A program made the position numbers and the translations under genes. Of a stretch of DNA of 64,000 nt, positions 35,632-44,003 are shown piece by piece (the first letter of the stretch is position 1; each line of letters begins with the position of its first letter). The notes under the pieces are model-generated. The model had not been told where the DNA came from, searched no databases, and saw nothing but the letters and a program-made list of their open reading frames with translations. Source of the stretch: Paracoccus indicus (GTDB lineage Bacteria > Pseudomonadota > Alphaproteobacteria > Rhodobacterales > Rhodobacteraceae); NCBI RefSeq assembly GCF_003056335.1, contig NZ_PYWA01000004.1, positions 124,001 to 188,000 of the forward strand, in the 5' to 3' direction.

Positions 35632-37923
35632 ATGAAAAGACCCACCGGAACCCCGACCCGCACGGGCAAGAGCCCTGTTGCCGACAAGCGCAACCTGGCG
35701 GACGACAAGACCGGAACCACGCGCCGCAAGGTGACCCGTCACAAGAACCGCAAACCCCGTCGGGGTGGCATCTTCGGCTGGATCGCGGCGCTGGTCACGC
35801 TGGTCTGGCGCATCGTCTGGGGATCGGTCTGGCGGCTGGCCATGGTGGTCGCGCTGATCATCGGCGCAGCGACGGCCTATTTCTATGTCACCCTGCCCGA
35901 GGCGTCCGACCTGTTCGACGGACGTGCGCGGGGCAGCGTCACCATGCTGGATCGCGACAAGCGCGTCTTCGCCTGGCGCGGCGAGACCTTCGGCGCCGTG
36001 AACAGCGAAAAGATCGCGCCGGTGCTGAAGCAGGCCGTCATCTCGACCGAGGACCGCCGCTTCTTCCGCCACTTCGGCGTCAGTCCGCGCGGCATCGCCA
36101 GCGCCATCAAGATCAACCTGGCCGCAGGACGCGGGCCGCTTGAGGGCAACGGCGGGTCCACCATCACCCAGCAGGTCGCCAAGCTGCTGTGCCTGGGCGA
36201 GACCTTCGATCCCACCCGCTTCAAGAACGAGGCCGAGTTCGAGGCCGACTGCCGGTCGGGCGGCGTCTGGCGCAAGATCAAGGAAGTCCCCTATGCCTTC
36301 GCCATGGAGGCGAAATACAGCAAGGACGACATCCTCAACATCTACATGAACCGCTCCTATCTGGGTGCCGGCGCGCGCGGCTTCGAGGCCGCCAGCCAGC
36401 GTTACTTCAACCGCCCCGCCAGCGAGGTGAATGCCCAGCAGTCCGCGATGCTGGCGGGCCTGCTGCGCGCGCCCAGCTATTACGCGCCGACCGCCAACCT
36501 GGCGCGCAGCCAGGAACGGGCCGACACCGTTCTGGGCCTGATGCACGAGGAAGGCTATCTGACCGACGAGCAGCTGGCGCAGGCTCGCGCCAATCCCGCC
36601 GAACTGTCACAGGCAGCCGAGGCCCGCGCGGGGGGCTATTTCGCGGATTGGCTGATGGAATCGGGTCCGGGCTTCCTGACCAGCGAAACCACCGAGGATG
36701 TCACCATCACCACGACCTTCGACCAGCGCATCCAGCGCGCGGCGGAACGTGCGCTGAAGCGGGTCTTCGACGAAAAGGTCAAGGACGGCTCGACCGCCGA
36801 GGCCGCCGTCGTCGTCATGTCCGCCGACGGGGCCGTGCGCGCCATGATCGGCGGGCGCGACACCACGGTGAACGGCGCCTTCAACCGCGCCACTCAGGCC
36901 AAGCGCCAGACGGGGTCCAGCTTCAAGCCCTTCGTCTATGCGGCCGCGCTCGAGGCAGGCTATTCGCCCAGTGACCGGATCGAGGACGGCCCCCTGACCA
37001 TCCGCATTCCGGGCGGCAAGAACTGGTCGCCCCAGAACTATACCCGCCGCTATTACGGTCAGGTCACGCTGACTGACGCGCTGAAGCGGTCGTTGAACAC
37101 CGCCACCATCCGCCTGCAGGAGGTCGTCGGCCGCGATGAGGTCATCCGCGTCGCCCATGATTTCGGCATCGTCAGCAACCTGACCCGCAGCCCCTCGCTT
37201 GGCCTTGGCGCATCCGAGGCGACGCTTCTGGAACTGACGGGCGCCTATGCGGGCATCCGCAACGGCGGGACGTCGGTCGCGCCCTATGGCCTGGTGGAAC
37301 TGAACGTGCAGGGCGATGATCACCCGTTGATGGGCCAGACCGGCGGCTTCGGCGAACGCGTCATCAGCCAGCGGGCGGCGGGACAGCTGATCTACATGAT
37401 GCAGCAGGTGATCGATTCGGGCACCGGCGGTCGCGCCAAGCTGGGGTCGCGCCCGGTGGCGGGCAAGACCGGCACCACCAGCAGCTATCGCGATGCCTGG
37501 TTCGTCGGCTTCTCGGAGCAATATGTCACCGGCGTCTGGATCGGCAATGACGACAACAAGCCCCTGACCGGCGTGACCGGCGGCGGTCTGCCTGCCGAGA
37601 TCTGGCAGGGCGTGATGTCTGAGATCCACGACGGCCTGCCCGAGCTGCCCCTCTCGACGGTTTCGCCGGACGGCAGCGGCATCATCATGTCCAGCGGCGG
37701 CACCACCCCCAAGGTCGTGACCAGCGGATCGCCCGACGATCCCTTGGCCGCCGCGCTGGCAGGCGTGATGAACGGCGTGAACGGTCAGGATCAGGGTGGC
37801 CGCACGATCACCGCGCCGGGTGAAGGCGGCGGCAACCCGGCGGCCACGCCAGGCGACAGCAGCAGCGCCAGTTCGGATGATGCCCTCAGCCGCGCCTTGA
37901 ACGGCATCCTGTCGGGGAACTGA
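35632..37923 (+). CDS. Class A penicillin-binding protein (bifunctional transglycosylase/transpeptidase)
   Basis: The protein has 763 residues. A basic cytoplasmic tail is followed by one membrane helix (LAMVVALIIGAATAYFYVTL, about 63-83). A GT51 transglycosylase domain (STEDRRFFRHFGV; GGSTITQQVAK) and a transpeptidase domain with SSFK in KRQTGSSFKPF, SLN in KRSLNTAT and KTGTT follow. The C-terminus is a Gly/Ser-rich tail. It polymerises and cross-links peptidoglycan in the periplasm. It is closest in layout to PBP1b/PbpC-like proteins of alphaproteobacteria; the exact subgroup is not certain. It is monocistronic with a strong terminator. Confidence 0.93.
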   Translation: MKRPTGTPTRTGKSPVADKRNLADDKTGTTRRKVTRHKNRKPRRGGIFGWIAALVTLVWRIVWGSVWRLAMVVALIIGAATAYFYVTLPEASDLFDGRARGSVTMLDRDKRVFAWRGETFGAVNSEKIAPVLKQAVISTEDRRFFRHFGVSPRGIASAIKINLAAGRGPLEGNGGSTITQQVAKLLCLGETFDPTRFKNEAEFEADCRSGGVWRKIKEVPYAFAMEAKYSKDDILNIYMNRSYLGAGARGFEAASQRYFNRPASEVNAQQSAMLAGLLRAPSYYAPTANLARSQERADTVLGLMHEEGYLTDEQLAQARANPAELSQAAEARAGGYFADWLMESGPGFLTSETTEDVTITTTFDQRIQRAAERALKRVFDEKVKDGSTAEAAVVVMSADGAVRAMIGGRDTTVNGAFNRATQAKRQTGSSFKPFVYAAALEAGYSPSDRIEDGPLTIRIPGGKNWSPQNYTRRYYGQVTLTDALKRSLNTATIRLQEVVGRDEVIRVAHDFGIVSNLTRSPSLGLGASEATLLELTGAYAGIRNGGTSVAPYGLVELNVQGDDHPLMGQTGGFGERVISQRAAGQLIYMMQQVIDSGTGGRAKLGSRPVAGKTGTTSSYRDAWFVGFSEQYVTGVWIGNDDNKPLTGVTGGGLPAEIWQGVMSEIHDGLPELPLSTVSPDGSGIIMSSGGTTPKVVTSGSPDDPLAAALAGVMNGVNGQDQGGRTITAPGEGGGNPAATPGDSSSASSDDALSRALNGILSGN

Positions 37924-37940
37924 CAGGCGCCGGGAACAGG

Positions 37941-37969
37941 AAAAGGGCACCCCGCGGGGTGCCCTTTTT
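37941..37969 (+). terminator. Bidirectional rho-independent terminator between the PBP gene and mlaC
   Basis: AAAAGGGCACCCC (37941-37953) pairs with GGGGTGCCCTTTT, followed by further T on the plus strand. The A run on the left arm gives a T run on the minus strand, so it can also serve the convergent mlaA-mlaC operon. Confidence 0.92.
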
Positions 37970-37991
37970 CATGTCCGTCAACCGTGGCTGC

Positions 37992-38594
37992 CTATCCGGC
38001 CTGTTGCAGATCCGCGGCCAACGCGGCCACGTCGCCCCTGCGGCGCGACAGCATCGCCGCCATCTCGGCGCGTTCGCTGGCCAGCATGTTCACGCCCTCG
38101 ATGATGATGTTGAAATAGAGGTCCTTGCCCGAACGATCGGACACATGCCACTCGACCTCCATCGGGGCCCGTCCGTTCAGATAGGCGACCGAGGTGACGG
38201 CATAGAAGCTTTTCAGCTGCCGCGCGCCCGTGACCTCGATGCGCGAGCCGACAAATTCGTGGAACCGCTTGCCGTACTTGCGCCCGATATACTCTTGGAA
38301 CGCCTGCTTGTAGGCCGCGAAGGTCGCCGGGTCGGTCTGGCGCGCGGCAGGCCCAAGGGCGGATCGCGCGATCACGTCGACATCGGCATAGCGGGCGAAG
38401 ATCGCCTCGAACTGCTGGTACATCACGGCGGGCGCCTGACCCGAGTTGATGACCTGATAGACCTCGCCCAGGGACCGGTCGATCAGCGCACGTGCGCCGT
38501 TCGCATCCAGGGCCAGTGCCGGGTGGAAAGGCAGCACCGTTCCCAAGCCCGAGCAGGCCAGCAGCCCCAGCATGCCCCGGCGGTCAGTCCGCAT
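37992..38594 (-). CDS. mlaC: MlaC/Ttg2D-family phospholipid-binding protein
   Basis: The protein has about 200 residues. The family shuttles phospholipid through the periplasm between MlaA in the outer membrane and the MlaFEDB ABC transporter. The N-terminus from ATG 38594 (MRTDRRGMLGLLACSG) has a twin-arginine motif followed by a hydrophobic stretch ending HPALA, so Tat export is possible. The core (FARYADVDVIARSALG; YKQAFQEYIGRKYGKRF) is MlaC-like. The start overlaps the mlaA stop; in-frame ATGs at 38609 and 38621 are alternatives. mlaFED are not in the window. Confidence 0.9.
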   Translation of the reverse strand: MRTDRRGMLGLLACSGLGTVLPFHPALALDANGARALIDRSLGEVYQVINSGQAPAVMYQQFEAIFARYADVDVIARSALGPAARQTDPATFAAYKQAFQEYIGRKYGKRFHEFVGSRIEVTGARQLKSFYAVTSVAYLNGRAPMEVEWHVSDRSGKDLYFNIIIEGVNMLASERAEMAAMLSRRRGDVAALAADLQQAG

Positions 38595-39375
38595 AGGGGT
38601 CGATAACATCGGCGTCGTCATAGGGGTCGTAATCTGCACGCTCTTCTCCCAAATCATGGCGGCGGTTCATCAGCCAGATCAGCCGCGTCTGCGCATAGCT
38701 ATCCGCACTTCCCTGCAGGATGCCATCCACCGTGTCCCCAAAGCGCGCCCGATCACCGGCTTTTGAGGCGACGCGCAGCCCGAAGGCCACCGCGCGATCC
38801 TGACCGTGCAGAAGGTGATACAGCGGATCGATCAGCAGATCGACCACCTGCCCCGCCGCATCGCGCCGCGTCGAGGGGCCAAGTACCGGCAGTTCCAGAT
38901 AGGGCCCCTCGGGGACGCCCCAGACCGCCAGCGTTTCGCCGAAATCGGTGTCGCGTTCCGAGATGCCGAAGTTGTCCATGGCCGGATCGAAGACGCCGCC
39001 CAGCCCCAGGGTCGAGTTGATGGCGAAGCGCGACAGGTTCTGCCCCGCATTCCCCGGCCGCCCCTGCAGCAACCCGTTCACCGATTTCACCGGCAGCGAC
39101 AGGTTGCGCCCGGCGTTGATGACCATCTGCAACAGCCCGATGGGCGCATCGGGGTCCACGGGCGCGCTGGCGGCATCGGGGTCGTCCTTGCCGCGCGCCA
39201 GACCGGCGACGGGTCCGATGACATGGGCGTCCAACCCCTTGTTGAAGGCGTGGACGCGGCGGTTCTGCGCCTCGTAGGGGTCGTTGATGGTGATTCCATC
39301 CTGCCGGACCGGGGCATCGGCGCAGCCGGAGAGCAGGGTCAGCGCGGCAAGTGCCGTCAAGATCAATGGGCGCAA
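38584..39375 (-). CDS. mlaA: MlaA/VacJ-family outer-membrane lipoprotein
   Basis: The protein has 263 residues. TTG 39375, preceded by AGGA, gives a lipoprotein signal (MRPLILTALAALTLLSGC) with lipobox LSGC. The mature protein carries the VacJ motifs NDPYEAQNRRVHAFNKGLD, RFAINSTLGLGGVFDPA and DFGETLAVWGVPEGPYLELPVLGPS. MlaA removes mislocalised phospholipid from the outer leaflet. An in-frame ATG at 39414 would add a poor hydrophilic extension. mlaC overlaps its end. The divergent T1SS gene shares a spacer that holds a long inverted repeat. Confidence 0.92.
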   Translation of the reverse strand: MRPLILTALAALTLLSGCADAPVRQDGITINDPYEAQNRRVHAFNKGLDAHVIGPVAGLARGKDDPDAASAPVDPDAPIGLLQMVINAGRNLSLPVKSVNGLLQGRPGNAGQNLSRFAINSTLGLGGVFDPAMDNFGISERDTDFGETLAVWGVPEGPYLELPVLGPSTRRDAAGQVVDLLIDPLYHLLHGQDRAVAFGLRVASKAGDRARFGDTVDGILQGSADSYAQTRLIWLMNRRHDLGEERADYDPYDDADVIDPYAD

Positions 39376-39393
39376 GGGAAATCCTAACGGTTC

Positions 39394-39439
39394 GGTGTCA
39401 CCATGGCCCCGCATCCGATGCCACTGGGGCTGTGACACC
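39394..39439. repeat. Interrupted inverted repeat in the mlaA / type I secretion spacer
   Basis: GGTGTCAC and GCCCC on the left (39394-39401, 39406-39410) pair with GGGGC and GTGACACC on the right (39426-39430, 39432-39439). This gives 13 bp of pairing with a 4x1 internal loop. It may be a hairpin or a regulator operator; no known motif was recognised. Confidence 0.5.
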
Positions 39440-39547
39440 TTGGGAACAGGGCATCGCGACAGGCTGGCATAAGCTTGGGGTGGTGATATGGTTGTCGCGT
39501 TCATGTGGCAAGCCCCGGCTGCGAAACCGGGAAACGAAGGCGTAAAG

Positions 39548-41299
39548 ATGGCGGTAGGAACTGGTAATCATGACGGGCTGCGCGAATTGCGGCAGGCCCG
39601 CGCGACCGGCTGGCAGTTGTTCATGGCGGTGGCGGTCTTCTCGGCCGTGGTGAACCTGCTGATGCTGACCGGACCGCTGTTCATGCTGCAGGTCTACGAC
39701 CGCGTCCTGGCATCGCGATCGGTCGAGACGCTGACGGCGCTTTTCGTGCTGGTGATGTTCCTGTTTTTGCTGATGGGCGTGGTCGATCTGATCCGCAACC
39801 GCGTGATGCAGCGCGTCGCCGCCCGCTTTCAGGACCGGATCGAGCCGCGCGTCTTCAATGCCGCCCTGCGCGAAGGGGCGGTCCGGGGCGACGAATCGGC
39901 TGCGACCGCCAGCGGCATGCGCGACTTGGATTCGGTTCAGCGGCTGATCGGATCGCCGGTCATGCTGGCCTTCTTCGATCTGCCATGGGCGCCCCTGTTC
40001 CTGGGTGCGATCTATATCTTCCATCCGCTGCTGGGTCTTGTCGCGACGGCGGGCGGTCTGATCCTGGTCGTGGCCACCATCGCCAACCGCACGATGACCA
40101 AGCTGCCGCTGCAGCAATCGGCGCGCGCCTCGGCGCAGGCGCAGCGCATGGCCGACCTCTATCGCGACGAGGGCGAGGTGATCTGCGCCCTGGGCATGCG
40201 CGGTGCCACCCACGACCGCTGGCAGAAGTTCCGCCGCGATGCCCAGGACAACACCGTCCGGGCGGGCGATCTGTCGGGCGGCTTCGGCGTGTTCTCCCGA
40301 AGCTTCCGCCTGTTCCTGCAAAGCGCCATGCTGGCGACCGGCGCCCTGCTGGTCCTCCGCCAGGAACTGACGCCGGGGGCGATGATCGCCAGTTCCATCA
40401 TGATGGGTCGCGCCTTGGCGCCCGTCGATCAGCTGGTCGGCGGATGGCCCGCGATCCAAGCCGCGCAGGACGGATGGCAACGGCTGGGGAACCTCTTGGC
40501 CCGCCGCCCCCCCGAGGCCGCGCGCACCCGCCTGCCCCGCCCCGAGGCTGCAATCGACGTCCGCAACCTGGTGGTCGCGCCCCCGGGCGAACAGACGGCC
40601 ACCCTGCGCGGCATCACCTTCAAGGTCGAGCCGGGCACCGCGGTCGGGGTCATCGGGCCTTCGGGCGCGGGCAAGTCCACATTGGCGCGGGCGCTGATCG
40701 GCGCTTGGCCGGTGGGTGGCGGCTTCATCCGGCTTGGTGGCGCGACGCTGGATCAATACGACCCCGACGTGCTGGGCGGTCTGATCGGTTATCTGCCCCA
40801 GCAGGTGACGCTGTTCGACGGCACCATCGCGGAAAACATCGCCCGTCTGGCCAAGGAACCCGACCCCGCCCGCGTGGTGCAGGCCGCGCGGGCCGCCGCC
40901 GCCCATCAGATGATCCTGGACCTGCCGCAGGGCTATGACACCCGCATCAGCCAGACCGCCGGGCGCCTGTCGGGTGGCCAGATCCAGCGCATCGGACTGG
41001 CCCGCGCGCTCTATCCCGACCCGGTCCTGCTGGTCCTGGACGAGCCGAACTCGAACCTGGACAACCAGGGGTCCGAGGCGCTGAACCAAGCCATCCGGCG
41101 GCTGAAGGCGCAGAACGGTGCCGTGGTCATCATGGCCCACCGCCCCGCCGCCATCAACGAATGCGAAAATCTGCTGGTGCTCGAAGGCGGGACGGTCCGC
41201 GCCTTCGGCCCGCGCGACAAGGTGCTGCAACAGATGGTCAAGAACTCGGCCCAGATCATGCAATCGCAGGCGGGCAACCGCGTCGGAGGTGTCGCATGA
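39548..41299 (+). CDS. Type I secretion system permease/ATPase (PrtD/HlyB family)
   Basis: The protein has 583 residues. An N-terminal membrane domain without a C39 peptidase domain (QLFMAVAVFSAVVNLLMLTGPLFMLQVYDRVL) covers about the first 300 residues. An ABC ATPase domain follows: Walker A GPSGAGKST, Q-loop YLPQQVTLF, signature LSGGQIQRIGLARAL, Walker B LLVLDEPNSNLD. This layout is that of PrtD/TIGR01842 exporters of RTX or other C-terminally signalled proteins. ATG 39548 is chosen over the upstream ATG 39488 because its N-terminus matches the family. The adaptor gene overlaps by 4 bp. No RTX substrate or TolC gene is nearby. Confidence 0.93.
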   Translation: MAVGTGNHDGLRELRQARATGWQLFMAVAVFSAVVNLLMLTGPLFMLQVYDRVLASRSVETLTALFVLVMFLFLLMGVVDLIRNRVMQRVAARFQDRIEPRVFNAALREGAVRGDESAATASGMRDLDSVQRLIGSPVMLAFFDLPWAPLFLGAIYIFHPLLGLVATAGGLILVVATIANRTMTKLPLQQSARASAQAQRMADLYRDEGEVICALGMRGATHDRWQKFRRDAQDNTVRAGDLSGGFGVFSRSFRLFLQSAMLATGALLVLRQELTPGAMIASSIMMGRALAPVDQLVGGWPAIQAAQDGWQRLGNLLARRPPEAARTRLPRPEAAIDVRNLVVAPPGEQTATLRGITFKVEPGTAVGVIGPSGAGKSTLARALIGAWPVGGGFIRLGGATLDQYDPDVLGGLIGYLPQQVTLFDGTIAENIARLAKEPDPARVVQAARAAAAHQMILDLPQGYDTRISQTAGRLSGGQIQRIGLARALYPDPVLLVLDEPNSNLDNQGSEALNQAIRRLKAQNGAVVIMAHRPAAINECENLLVLEGGTVRAFGPRDKVLQQMVKNSAQIMQSQAGNRVGGVA

Positions 41300-42603
41300 C
41301 CGACCGGAAGGACACGCGCTGGTCCGTGCGCACCCCCGTCATCGTGGGCGTTCTGTCCATCATCGTCCTGGTCGGCGGCTTCATCGCATGGGCGGTGATG
41401 TCCCAGATCTCGGGGGCGGTCGTCGCCTCGGGTCAGGTCGAGGTCGAACAGCAGCGCCAGATCGTCCAGCATCCCGACGGCGGCGTGGTCGAGACGATCG
41501 CCGTCAAGGACGGATCGGACGTCAAGGCGGGCGACCTGCTGCTGGCGCTGGACGGCACGCTGCTGCGCACCGAACACACCATCGTCGAGGGTCAGTATTT
41601 CGAGGTTCTGGCCCGCCGTGGCCGGCTGGAAGCCGAACGCGGCGATGGCGACAGCGTCACCTTCCCTGCCGAACTGGTCGAGGCTGCCGGAAATGACCAG
41701 GCCCTGGCCGATCTGGTCGAAGGTCAGGCCAGCCTGTTCCGCACCCGGTTGGACACGCTGCGCCAGTCGCTGGACCAGCTGAGCAAGCAGAGCGAGCAGA
41801 TCACATCCGAAATAGCAGGCATCGACGCCCAGATCGACGCCCTTGCAACGCAGCGCGACCTGATCGGGGAAGAGTTGACCGACCAGCAGAGCCTGCTGGA
41901 TCGCGGCTTGGCGCAGGCATCGCGCGTGCTGGGCCTGCAGCGGGAGGCCGCGCGCATGGACGGGGAACTGGGGTCGCTGCAGGCGAACCGCGCATCCGCC
42001 CTGATCCGCCAGACCGAGCTGGAGATCCAGCGCCTGCGACTGGCCGCCGAACGCCGCGAACAGGCCGAGACCGAGCTGCGCGACCTCGGCTATCGGGAAC
42101 TGGAACTGGCCGAACGCCGCCGCAGCCTGGTCGAGCAGATCAGCCGGCTGGAGATCCGCGCCCCGGTCTCGGGGCTGGTCTACAACATGCAAGTGACGAC
42201 GCCGCGCTCGGTGATCCGTCCGGCGGACCCGCTGCTCTATCTGATCCCGCAGGATCGCCCGCTGGTCATCGGCGCGCGCGTCCAGACCATCAATATCGAC
42301 GAGGTCATGGTGGGCCAGCCCGTCGTCCTGCGCTTCGCCGCCTTTTCATCCCGCACCACGCCGGAAATCGATGGGCGCTTGGACCGCGTGTCCGCCGATG
42401 CGCTGCTGGATGAGGCGACGCGCACCTCCTATTACCGGGCCGAGGTGTCCATCCCCCCCGAGGAGATCGAGAAGCTGGGCGATCTGGCGCTGGTCCCCGG
42501 CATGCCGGTCGAGGTCTATATCCAGACCGGCGACCGCACCCCGATGGCCTATCTGCTGAAACCGCTGGCCGATTACTTCAACCGCGCCTTCCGCGAAAGC
42601 TGA
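41296..42603 (+). CDS. HlyD-family type I secretion periplasmic adaptor
   Basis: The protein has 435 residues. A short cytoplasmic start and one membrane helix (VIVGVLSIIVLVGGFIAWAVM, about 15-35) are followed by a lipoyl half (VQHPDGGVVETIAVKDGSDVKAGDLLLALD). A long coiled coil (about 100-290; LDQLSKQSEQITSEIAGID) and the second lipoyl/beta-barrel part (LEIRAPVSGLVYNMQV) complete it. It bridges the ABC exporter to an outer-membrane TolC channel. The ATG overlaps the exporter's stop as ATGA. The outer-membrane partner must lie elsewhere. Confidence 0.93.
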   Translation: MTDRKDTRWSVRTPVIVGVLSIIVLVGGFIAWAVMSQISGAVVASGQVEVEQQRQIVQHPDGGVVETIAVKDGSDVKAGDLLLALDGTLLRTEHTIVEGQYFEVLARRGRLEAERGDGDSVTFPAELVEAAGNDQALADLVEGQASLFRTRLDTLRQSLDQLSKQSEQITSEIAGIDAQIDALATQRDLIGEELTDQQSLLDRGLAQASRVLGLQREAARMDGELGSLQANRASALIRQTELEIQRLRLAAERREQAETELRDLGYRELELAERRRSLVEQISRLEIRAPVSGLVYNMQVTTPRSVIRPADPLLYLIPQDRPLVIGARVQTINIDEVMVGQPVVLRFAAFSSRTTPEIDGRLDRVSADALLDEATRTSYYRAEVSIPPEEIEKLGDLALVPGMPVEVYIQTGDRTPMAYLLKPLADYFNRAFRES

Positions 42604-42627
42604 CGGGCGCGGTTGCCAACCCTTCCC

Positions 42628-42651
42628 TGGTGGCGCAGCCTGCGCCCACCA
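42628..42651 (+). other. Hairpin in the spacer before atoE
   Basis: TGGTGGCGCA (42628-42637) pairs with TGCGCCCACCA (42641-42651) around a GCC loop with one bulged base. The atoE ribosome-binding site (GAGGAGG) starts directly after it. It may trim or separate transcripts from the secretion genes. Confidence 0.45.
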
Positions 42652-42664
42652 AGAGGAGGAACCC

Positions 42665-43975
42665 ATGCTGAGAATATTGTCCCGGCCCGCCAGCCGCATG
42701 ATGGAGCGTTGGCTGCCCGACGCCTTCATCTTCGTCATCGTCCTGACGCTGGTGGCCGCCGCCGCCGCCATGCTGACCCAAGGCACCGGCCCCACCGAAC
42801 TGGTGCAGATGTGGGGCAACGGCTTCTGGGAGCTGCTGCAATTCGCGATGCAGATGCTGCTGGTCCTGGTGACGGGCTTCATTCTGGCATCCTCGCCCCC
42901 GGTGCGGCGCATCCTGTCGCGCATCGCCGGGCTGGCCCGCAGCCGCGGTTCGGCCATCGTGCTGGTCACGCTGGTGTCACTGGCGGCGGCATGGATCAAC
43001 TGGGGCTTTGGACTGGTCGTCGGCGCGATCTTCGCCAAGGAGGTCGCGCGCCAGATCCGCGTCGATTACCGCCTGCTGGTCGCCTCGGCCTATTCGGGAT
43101 TCATGATCTGGCATGGCGGGCTTTCGGGGTCCATCCCGCTGACCATCGCCACGCCGGGGCATTTCACCGAAGGCCAGATCGGGGTGATGCCGACCGGGCA
43201 GACGATCTTCTCGGTCTGGAACCTGGCGATCGTCGTGGCGCTGTTCGTCGTCGTGCCGCTGGTCAACCGGATGATGCTGCCGCTGGAACACGAACAGGTG
43301 CTGGTCGACCCCGCGCAACTGCGTGACCCGGACCCCGCCCCGCGCGCCGCCAACCCCACCCCGGCCGAGCGGTTGGAGACCAGCCCCCTGCTGATGTATC
43401 TGATCGGCATTCCGGGTCTGGCATGGCTGCTGATGTATTTCCTGGACGGCGGCGCGCTGAACCTGAACATCGTCAACTTCCTGTTCCTGTTCCTTGGGAT
43501 CATCTGCCACGGGTCCGCCCGCAGCCTGCTGGCGGCGCTGGACGGCGGCGTCCGCGGTGGCGCGGGCATCGTGATCCAGTTCCCCTTCTATGCCGGGATC
43601 ATGGCGATCATGGTGCAAAGCGGGCTTGCGGCCAGCATGTCGGAATGGTTCGTCTCGATCTCGACCGCGACGACCCTGCCCTTCTGGAGCTTCATCTCCG
43701 CAGGCATCGTCAACATCTTCGTGCCCTCGGGTGGCGGTCAATGGGCGGTGCAGGCCCCCGTCATGCTGCCCGCCGCCGAGGCTCTGGGCGCCGATGTCGC
43801 CAAGGTCGTGATGGGCGTGGCTTGGGGCGATGCCTGGACCAACATGCTGCAACCCTTCTGGGCGCTGCCGATGCTGGGCATCGCCGGGCTGAAGCCGCGC
43901 GACATCATGGGGTTCTGCGTGGTGCAGCTGCTGATCAGCGGCGCGGTGATCGGGGCGATCCTCTACTACATCTGA
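42665..43975 (+). CDS. atoE: Short-chain fatty acid transporter (AtoE / TIGR00366 family)
   Basis: The protein has 436 residues and about 11-12 hydrophobic segments. The N-terminal RPASRMMERWLPDAFIFVIVLTL and the motifs INWGFGLVVGAIFAKEVARQ, MIWHGGLSGSIPL and IFVPSGGGQWAVQAP are characteristic of AtoE. E. coli AtoE is linked to acetoacetate and butyrate use. A strong GAGGAGG ribosome-binding site precedes the ATG. It follows the secretion pair with a hairpin between, so it is probably a separate unit. The substrate is inferred from family only. Confidence 0.9.
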   Translation: MLRILSRPASRMMERWLPDAFIFVIVLTLVAAAAAMLTQGTGPTELVQMWGNGFWELLQFAMQMLLVLVTGFILASSPPVRRILSRIAGLARSRGSAIVLVTLVSLAAAWINWGFGLVVGAIFAKEVARQIRVDYRLLVASAYSGFMIWHGGLSGSIPLTIATPGHFTEGQIGVMPTGQTIFSVWNLAIVVALFVVVPLVNRMMLPLEHEQVLVDPAQLRDPDPAPRAANPTPAERLETSPLLMYLIGIPGLAWLLMYFLDGGALNLNIVNFLFLFLGIICHGSARSLLAALDGGVRGGAGIVIQFPFYAGIMAIMVQSGLAASMSEWFVSISTATTLPFWSFISAGIVNIFVPSGGGQWAVQAPVMLPAAEALGADVAKVVMGVAWGDAWTNMLQPFWALPMLGIAGLKPRDIMGFCVVQLLISGAVIGAILYYI

Positions 43976-43982
43976 CGAAGGC

Positions 43983-43998
43983 GGGGGCCTATGCCCCC
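43983..43998. terminator. Hairpin between convergent atoE and rnr
   Basis: GGGGGC (43983-43988) and GCCCCC (43993-43998) pair around a CTAT loop, 8 bases after the atoE stop and 6 before the rnr end. Only two T follow on the plus strand. Confidence 0.5.
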
Positions 43999-44003
43999 CC
44001 TTG

